A stretch of DNA of 11,758 bases. It comes from an uncultured Neisseriaceae bacterium (GTDB lineage: Bacteria > Pseudomonadota > Gammaproteobacteria > Burkholderiales > UBA11063). Below are positions 8,098-11,758 of this stretch, piece by piece (within the stretch, counting starts at the first letter, position 1; each line of letters opens with the position of its first letter). Below the pieces are notes generated by a model, which was not told the origin of the DNA, searched no databases, and saw nothing but the letters and a program-made list of their open reading frames with translations. A program made the translations under genes and the position numbers. Location of the stretch: the NCBI GenBank assembly GCA_937952895.1, contig CALFYC010000172.1, positions 1 to 11,758 of the forward strand, read 5' to 3'.

Positions 8098-9492
8098 ATG
8101 AGATATGCGCGGTTATTGCTTTTATTAGTTCTTTTTGGTATTAATCAGGTTTATGCAATAAATTCGCTTCTTAATATTCCGCCCAAATATGAATCTAATT
8201 TATCAGTTTTAGTTATTAATGCTAAAACAAATCAAGTTATCTATAATCATAATGAAAGCACTTCAAGATTAATAGCTTCCAATATGAAACTATTTACTAG
8301 TGTTTTTGGTTTATATACTTTGAAGCCTGATTTTAAATGGCATACTCAACTATTTTATCAAGGTACAATCACACAAGGTAATTTAAATGGAAATCTATAT
8401 ATTAAAGGTGGGGGAGATCCAACATTAGATGATAATGGGCTAAATAAGATACTAAAATCTTTAAAGCAATTAGGAATTAAGCAAATTAATGGGAATATTG
8501 TAATTGATGATAAAATTTTTAATTCGGAGCCAAGTTTTTCTGAATTAGAGCGTTTGCCTTATGATGTGGATTTAATTCCGCCTTATGCATTAATGGTCAA
8601 TGAAAATATTTCTAAATTTACTCTCAATATTCGTAAAAATAAAATTAGTGTTTCAAGTAATCTTTATGGGTATTCTATAAAAAACCAATTCTATATTGAT
8701 AAAAATAGAACGGAATGTTCGCATTTTTCGCATGGAATAGTAGTTACATTAGATAATAAGACTATTAGCTTAAAAGGAGCAATTCCTAAAGCATGTGATA
8801 ACGTGGATTTGATATATTATTTAATTCCCAATAAAACTTATGTAGTAATGGCAATTCAACGCATTCTTAATAACCTGAAAATTCATTTAAATGGAACTTA
8901 TACTTATGACAGCATTCCAAAAGATGCAACTATGAGTTTTGATTATGCATCAGATTCGTTACAACAAATAATAATTAAGATGAATCATTATAGTGATAAT
9001 TTAATTGCCGAAACTATATTTTTATCAGCTGGGGCATATACAACTAGTAATATAGATACTTATAAACAAAGTTTAGAACTATTTAATAATTTTTTAAAAT
9101 CGAATAATTTATTTCAAGGTGTAACTATTGAAAATGGGTCGGGTGTTTCAAGAGTGGAGCGCTTTTCTAATCAAAATATCATTAATTTATTTGGTTTTAT
9201 TGAGTCTTTGCCAATGCAAAAAATGATTGAAATAAGTCTTCCATCTCCAGGTGAAAGTGGAACATTAGAAACTAATTTTTTATCTTATAAAAAACAATTA
9301 TTTGCTAAAACTGGTACTTTAAATGATACGCTGGCTTATTCTGGTTATTTCTATTCACATTTAAATAATAAATATATTATATCTATCATCTTTAATAACA
9401 TTGATGCAACCAATAAAGCAGAAGTTGATGAAATTCGTAACTTGGTTTTATCAATACTTGCACAAATAGATTCTGTAAATAAGGTTCACTAG
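8098..9492 (+). CDS. dacB: D-alanyl-D-alanine carboxypeptidase/endopeptidase, PBP4 (DacB) family
   Basis: This is a periplasmic class C penicillin-binding protein (peptidase family S13) that trims the terminal D-Ala and cleaves DD-crosslinks in peptidoglycan. A signal peptide (residues 1-20, cleavage after VYA) is followed by the SxxK motif SNMK, with nucleophile S61 and K64. Further marks are the family motif GGGDPTL (104-110), the second active-site motif SDN (299-301), NGSGVSR (346-352) and the KTG triad (404-406, AKTGTLND). The 464 residues include the long insertion between SxxK and SDN typical of PBP4. The ATG at 8098 fits the signal peptide but has no recognisable Shine-Dalgarno, so expression may depend on coupling to the gene 15 bp upstream. 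It may share a cell-wall role with mltD, though mltD is transcribed the opposite way. Confidence 0.94.
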   Translation: MRYARLLLLLVLFGINQVYAINSLLNIPPKYESNLSVLVINAKTNQVIYNHNESTSRLIASNMKLFTSVFGLYTLKPDFKWHTQLFYQGTITQGNLNGNLYIKGGGDPTLDDNGLNKILKSLKQLGIKQINGNIVIDDKIFNSEPSFSELERLPYDVDLIPPYALMVNENISKFTLNIRKNKISVSSNLYGYSIKNQFYIDKNRTECSHFSHGIVVTLDNKTISLKGAIPKACDNVDLIYYLIPNKTYVVMAIQRILNNLKIHLNGTYTYDSIPKDATMSFDYASDSLQQIIIKMNHYSDNLIAETIFLSAGAYTTSNIDTYKQSLELFNNFLKSNNLFQGVTIENGSGVSRVERFSNQNIINLFGFIESLPMQKMIEISLPSPGESGTLETNFLSYKKQLFAKTGTLNDTLAYSGYFYSHLNNKYIISIIFNNIDATNKAEVDEIRNLVLSILAQIDSVNKVH

Positions 9493-9510
9493 TTTGCAAC
9501 GAGTTTATTG

Positions 9511-9924
9511 ATGTCCATTGAAAAAATACCTTCACAGATAAATACAATTGTGTTAGATATAGATGGCACTATTCTTAATAGTAATAATAACATACAAGAT
9601 GGATTGCCTGATATAATACAAAAATTGTGCAAATCATCGATGAATATTATTTTGGCAAGTGCCAGACCAATATTATCAATTGCTATGATTGGAGCAAAAT
9701 TAGGGATAAAGTGCCCATTTGTAGGATTAAATGGTGGAATAGTTGCCAGTTCAGATCTGATATATTGGACAACAGAGTTAATTATCACACCAGAGATACA
9801 TCAAGTCCTAATGAATTTCAAAGATGAGGTCTCTATGAACTGGGGACACTATATTGTATATCCTGTATGTGGGCTTTATCTGCATCTAAGATATTTTTGC
9901 ATTTTTTCTACAATATCCATATGA
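9511..9924 (+). pseudogene. Truncated Cof-type HAD phosphatase (N-terminal third)
   Basis: This is the N-terminal part of a Cof/YbiV-type haloacid dehalogenase phosphatase, a cytosolic Mg-dependent enzyme acting on sugar phosphates or similar. Motif I is IVLDIDGTILNS (nucleophile D16, acid D18). Motif II is at IILASARP (Ser50). The cap-proximal LGIKCPFVGLNGG segment follows (64-76). Similarity fades at about residue 110 (near base 9840), and the remaining 27 residues (from WGHYIVYPV) do not look like the family. The usual 260-280 residues, the catalytic Lys and the C-terminal GDxxND motif are missing. A GAG at 9501-9503 supports ATG 9511 (TTG 9508 is adjacent). It lies 18 bp after dacB. The break marks the border with the accessory ORF6N region; the protein cannot be active. 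Confidence 0.75.
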
Positions 9925-9937
9925 ACTTCATTTTAAG

Positions 9938-10477
9938 TTATTTTTTAATCTTAGTTACTTTTTTTGTAATTTCTAAAAATGGTAATTTTATTTTAATGCT
10001 AGTTTCTTGTTGACTTACAGTTAAATCATTATCCAAAAGTTCAGCAATTATTTCAGTTGTATTTTCAAATATCTTGACTCGTTGTTTATCTGTTTTAGCT
10101 TTTGAAAACTCATATACATTTTGCGTTAATTTCTTTAATTGATAAAAGGCATTAATTATTGTCGTTCCTATAGCCTTAGGGCTTTTAAGTATTGTTGCTA
10201 ACATGTAAAGCCCTCGTTCGGTAAAAGCCTTTGGTACAGCTGTAGAATGCTTCAGGCTATCGAACTGGTCGCAATTTGCGACCAGTTTATTTTTCTCAGC
10301 AACTGTAAGCTTGAAAATAAAACCTTATGGAAATTTTTCTTTATTCCTAGTCACTGCTTCATTCACTCGTCTAGTCTCAACTCCATATAGTAAGGCTACT
10401 TCTACGTCCAAGATCACGTCTTCATTTCTAATCTCAATTATCTTACTTTTTACATCATCGTATTTTATTAATTTCAT
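9938..10477 (-). pseudogene. ORF6N-domain protein (copy A), broken by an in-frame stop
   Basis: Read leftward from ATG 10477, the frame runs 179 codons to TAA 9938-9940, with a single internal TAA at codon 51 (bases 10325-10327). The residues before it (EIRNEDVILDVEVALLYGVE, then TRRVNEAVTRNKEKFP) and after it (GFIFKLTV, ending in PKAFTERGLYMLATILKS) form one continuous ORF6N domain. The stop falls where the family usually has Glu, so a GAA-to-TAA change is likely. ORF6N is a putative DNA-binding regulatory domain found in phages and large DNA viruses. The C-terminal half (from about residue 100) is Lys/Glu-rich and helical. A shorter product from ATG 10204 would lack the domain. A perfect palindrome (10263-10287) lies inside the frame, encoding LVANCDQ. 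Confidence 0.85.
10263..10287. repeat. Perfect 25-bp palindrome inside ORF6N copy A
   Basis: The 12-bp arms are AACTGGTCGCAA and TTGCGACCAGTT around one central base (10275). The next outer pair (10262/10288) does not match. The leftward gene reads through it as LVANCDQ. In RNA it would form a very stable hairpin with an essentially closed loop. The core matches the palindrome at 10925-10957. Confidence 0.95.
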
Positions 10478-10659
10478 GTTTAATACTTTCTTCTTTAAAC
10501 AAAATCATTTGTAATAATTTAAAACTTGTGTAACCTTATTAAAAGTAAAAATAAAATTTTGGCGAATTTTTGAAAACCCATAATCTAAGTGACATTTACA
10601 GAGTTTAAATCTCTTTTATTTATAAACATTTAATTTTTCCGAGTATTTATGGTTTAATT
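10478..10659. other. Intergenic region between the two ORF6N genes
   Basis: This 182-bp A+T-rich gap separates two leftward genes. A purine-rich GAAGAAAG on the minus strand (just right of 10477) could serve as ribosome binding site for copy A. I see no convincing -35/-10 pair, terminator or further coding frame. Confidence 0.35.
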
Positions 10660-11150
10660 TCAAATATTCCATAATGTGTAATCATGCGACTCTAGAGCAT
10701 TAAATATTTGGTTAAATTTGTCATGATGATTTAATAATTTCTGCTCTACATTTTCAAGCCGTTGAAAAATGCCCGCATTTTTAGAAATAAACCGCCTCAT
10801 ATCGATAAAGCTATCAATTATTTTTAGACTTATCTCTACCGCAGTGTCACTTTTTAATACAGCGCTTAACATGGATACTCCATGCTCTGTAAAGACATAT
10901 GGCATATATCTTCTACCACCATGCAAACTTGAGGTCACAATTTGTGACCTCAAGTTTAGAAATTCTTGTTCTGTAAGTTGAAATCTATATCTTTCTGGAA
11001 ATCTAGCTTCATTTCTTTTTACGGCTTGATTAAAATTTTGGTGTTTATTCTATATAAAGTTGCAAGATCGCTATCCAGCACGATTTGGATTCCAGGTATA
11101 GTAGAAACTCTATTTTGCAAATCCTCATCTATTTTTATAATTTTATTCAT
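10660..11150 (-). pseudogene. ORF6N-domain protein (copy B), broken by a one-base deletion
   Basis: Leftward from ATG 11150 the frame encodes an ORF6N start (VSTIPGIQIVLDSDLATLYR, then INTKIL) and hits TAA four codons later. In the adjacent frame the domain resumes at base 11031 as NQAVKRNEARFPERYRFQLT, followed by LRSQIVTSS and RRYMPYVFTEHGVSML. It then has a helical/coiled tail (FQRLENVEQKLLNHHDKF) and stops at 10660. One missing base near AAAATTTT (about 11028-11036) explains the shift; the repaired protein would have about 163 residues. It may also be truncated: after ALESHDYT the family usually continues with a GIFF-type motif, and GIFEIKP is readable only in another frame just beyond. 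A perfect palindrome (10925-10957) lies at LRSQIVTS. A sequencing error cannot be excluded for the shift. Confidence 0.85.
10925..10957. repeat. Perfect 33-bp palindrome inside ORF6N copy B
   Basis: The 16-bp arms are AAACTTGAGGTCACAA and TTGTGACCTCAAGTTT around one central base (10941). The next outer pair (10924/10958) does not match. The leftward reading frame passes through it as NLRSQIVTSSL. It shares the GGTC[A/G]CAA half-core with the palindrome in copy A. Confidence 0.97.
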
Positions 11151-11179
11151 TCTACTACCGTAAAATATAATACATCAAG

Positions 11180-11188
11180 ATTGTATCA
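11180..11188 (-). promoter_or_regulatory. Possible extended -10 promoter for ORF6N copy B
   Basis: On the minus strand the sequence reads TGATACAAT, an extended -10 whose hexamer TACAAT differs from consensus at one base, about 30 bases before ATG 11150. It overlaps the direct repeat at 11184-11202. No clear -35 is seen and the ribosome binding site (GGTAG) is weak. Confidence 0.35.
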
Positions 11189-11202
11189 TAAATATATGTT
11201 TT
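11184..11202. repeat. Direct repeat, copy 1 (upstream of ORF6N copy B)
   Basis: TATCATAAATATATGTTTT matches 11663-11681 with a single mismatch. It lies 33 bases upstream of the ORF6N copy B start and overlaps its possible promoter. It could be a shared promoter or operator element; low complexity lowers certainty. Confidence 0.5.
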
Positions 11203-11223
11203 AAATATAATGACAATATTTTA

Positions 11224-11622
11224 TTAATAGGTTTTATTCACATAATCATCTTGGTTAATTTTTAACTTACTTAACATATCCTCTATACTGTCAAACATTC
11301 CGTCTTTAACTCCAGGATTTTCTACCAAATTTTTTGAATGTATTCCAATAAATGTTAAAAATCCATTTACTCTACTTAAAGCCAAGCTATTATTACCATT
11401 ATAACTTAAAATTAATTTACTTATTATTTCTACAACCTCTTTTGGCACATTGCGATCTGTTCGCAACTGTGTTGCTCCTCGGAGACTTGCTTCAATATTG
11501 TTTATAGTTAAATCTTCTCCAGGTAATCTTGAATATAATTCTTTCCTTAAATTTAAGCATAGGCAGCTATAATAATAATCCCCATTTTTATCCTTTTCCA
11601 AACCACCTAAACATAAGCTCAT
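11224..11622 (-). CDS. Uncharacterised 132-residue protein
   Basis: I do not recognise this protein. It is a predicted soluble, cytoplasmic protein with no signal peptide or membrane segment. The N-terminal part holds a Tyr/Cys patch (DYYYSCLCLN, residues 15-24), a mixed middle region (SLRGATQLRTDRNVPKEVVE, about 46-65) and a helical C-terminal end (DGMFDSIEDMLSKLK). The start is well supported: AGGAG (11632-11636) sits 9 bases before ATG 11622, and a TATAAT lies just upstream at 11648-11653. It is leftward like the two ORF6N pseudogenes and shares an upstream repeat with copy B. Unlike them it is intact. A role in the same mobile or regulatory unit is possible but unproven. Confidence 0.7.
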   Translation of the reverse strand: MSLCLGGLEKDKNGDYYYSCLCLNLRKELYSRLPGEDLTINNIEASLRGATQLRTDRNVPKEVVEIISKLILSYNGNNSLALSRVNGFLTFIGIHSKNLVENPGVKDGMFDSIEDMLSKLKINQDDYVNKTY

Positions 11623-11631
11623 TAAACTTAA

Positions 11632-11636
11632 CTCCT
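11632..11636 (-). promoter_or_regulatory. Shine-Dalgarno site of the 132-residue gene
   Basis: AGGAG on the minus strand, 9 bases before ATG 11622, is the strongest ribosome binding site in the accessory part of the window and supports this frame as a real gene. Confidence 0.65.
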
Positions 11637-11647
11637 AAATAAATTTC

Positions 11648-11653
11648 ATTATA
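11648..11653 (-). promoter_or_regulatory. Possible -10 element for the 132-residue gene
   Basis: A perfect TATAAT on the minus strand lies 25 bases before ATG 11622 and would give a leader of about 19 bases containing AGGAG. The -35 position is only A+T-rich. An alternative extended -10, TGATATATT, lies at 11659-11667 and overlaps the direct repeat. Confidence 0.4.
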
Positions 11654-11662
11654 GCTTTAATA

Positions 11663-11681
11663 TATCATAAATATATATTTT
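11663..11681. repeat. Direct repeat, copy 2 (upstream of the 132-residue gene)
   Basis: TATCATAAATATATATTTT matches 11184-11202 at 18 of 19 bases, in the same orientation relative to the downstream leftward gene and at a similar distance (40 bases) from its start codon. Confidence 0.5.
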
Positions 11682-11758
11682 TATTGATGAAAATGCACGG
11701 CATGTTTGTTATATTCAATTTTTTTTATTTGACCTTGTTTTGTTGTTAGTTTGTTTAT

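Noticed and set aside
9489..9788. 99-codon leftward frame opposite the HAD gene
   Set aside because: It is antisense to clear HAD motifs (DIDGT) and has no family features of its own.
10589..10618. AGAG/CTCT hairpin followed by T-rich run on the + strand as a terminator
   Set aside because: The stem is 4 bp with a 7-base loop, and no rightward gene is transcribed toward it.
11028..11040. Programmed -1 ribosomal frameshift in ORF6N copy B
   Set aside because: The codons around AAAATTTTA do not form an X-XXY-YYZ slippery heptamer in the starting frame and no downstream stimulator is obvious; a simple one-base deletion is more likely.
11224..11622. Resemblance of VNGFLTFIGIHSK to the thumb of retron/RT proteins
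   Set aside because: The match is a few hydrophobic residues; there is no YADD motif or other RT block in this short protein or nearby.

Overview
The window is a stretch of an A+T-rich Gram-negative chromosome, most likely a proteobacterium. The evidence is a tripartite drug efflux set with an outer-membrane lipoprotein, a periplasmic lytic transglycosylase, a PBP4-type carboxypeptidase and an EtfBA pair. From memory of the families, the WrbA and EtfB sequences look most like betaproteobacterial forms, but the species cannot be named from this sequence.

Bases 1-3988 hold three rightward genes for an efflux pump: a 14-TM DHA2/EmrB-type MFS transporter (5' end cut by the window edge), an EmrA/HlyD-type membrane fusion protein and a NodT-family outer-membrane channel lipoprotein. 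Together they would span both membranes. A leftward MltD-like lytic transglycosylase (4154-5464) converges on them. It diverges from a tightly packed rightward cluster starting at an extended -10 promoter near 5511: wrbA-like flavoprotein, etfB, etfA, a 60-residue CHCC zinc-finger protein, dacB (PBP4-like) and the first third of a Cof-type HAD phosphatase. Gaps in this cluster are 0-37 bp, so it is probably one transcription unit mixing flavin-based electron transfer with cell-wall maintenance.

The HAD gene loses its family similarity near base 9840. From there to the right end the content is accessory and leftward: two paralogous ORF6N-domain genes (a phage/virus regulatory domain) and an unrecognised 132-residue protein at the far right. 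Both ORF6N genes can be reconstructed over nearly their full length, but each carries one inactivating lesion: an in-frame TAA in the left copy (10325-10327) and a one-base deletion in the right copy (about 11028-11036).

The most remarkable signal is a pair of perfect DNA palindromes, one inside each ORF6N gene at the equivalent place in the protein (12-bp arms at 10263-10287; 16-bp arms at 10925-10957). They share the core GGTC[G/A]CAA-T-TTG[C/T]GACC. The differences between them are symmetric in the two arms (a compensatory base change plus a 3-base indel in each arm). The core is read in different frames in the two genes, giving LVANCDQ in one and LRSQIVTS in the other. The DNA palindrome, rather than the amino-acid sequence, therefore appears to be what is kept. 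A 19-bp near-identical direct repeat also lies upstream of the right ORF6N gene and of the 132-residue gene, suggesting related promoters or a common operator.
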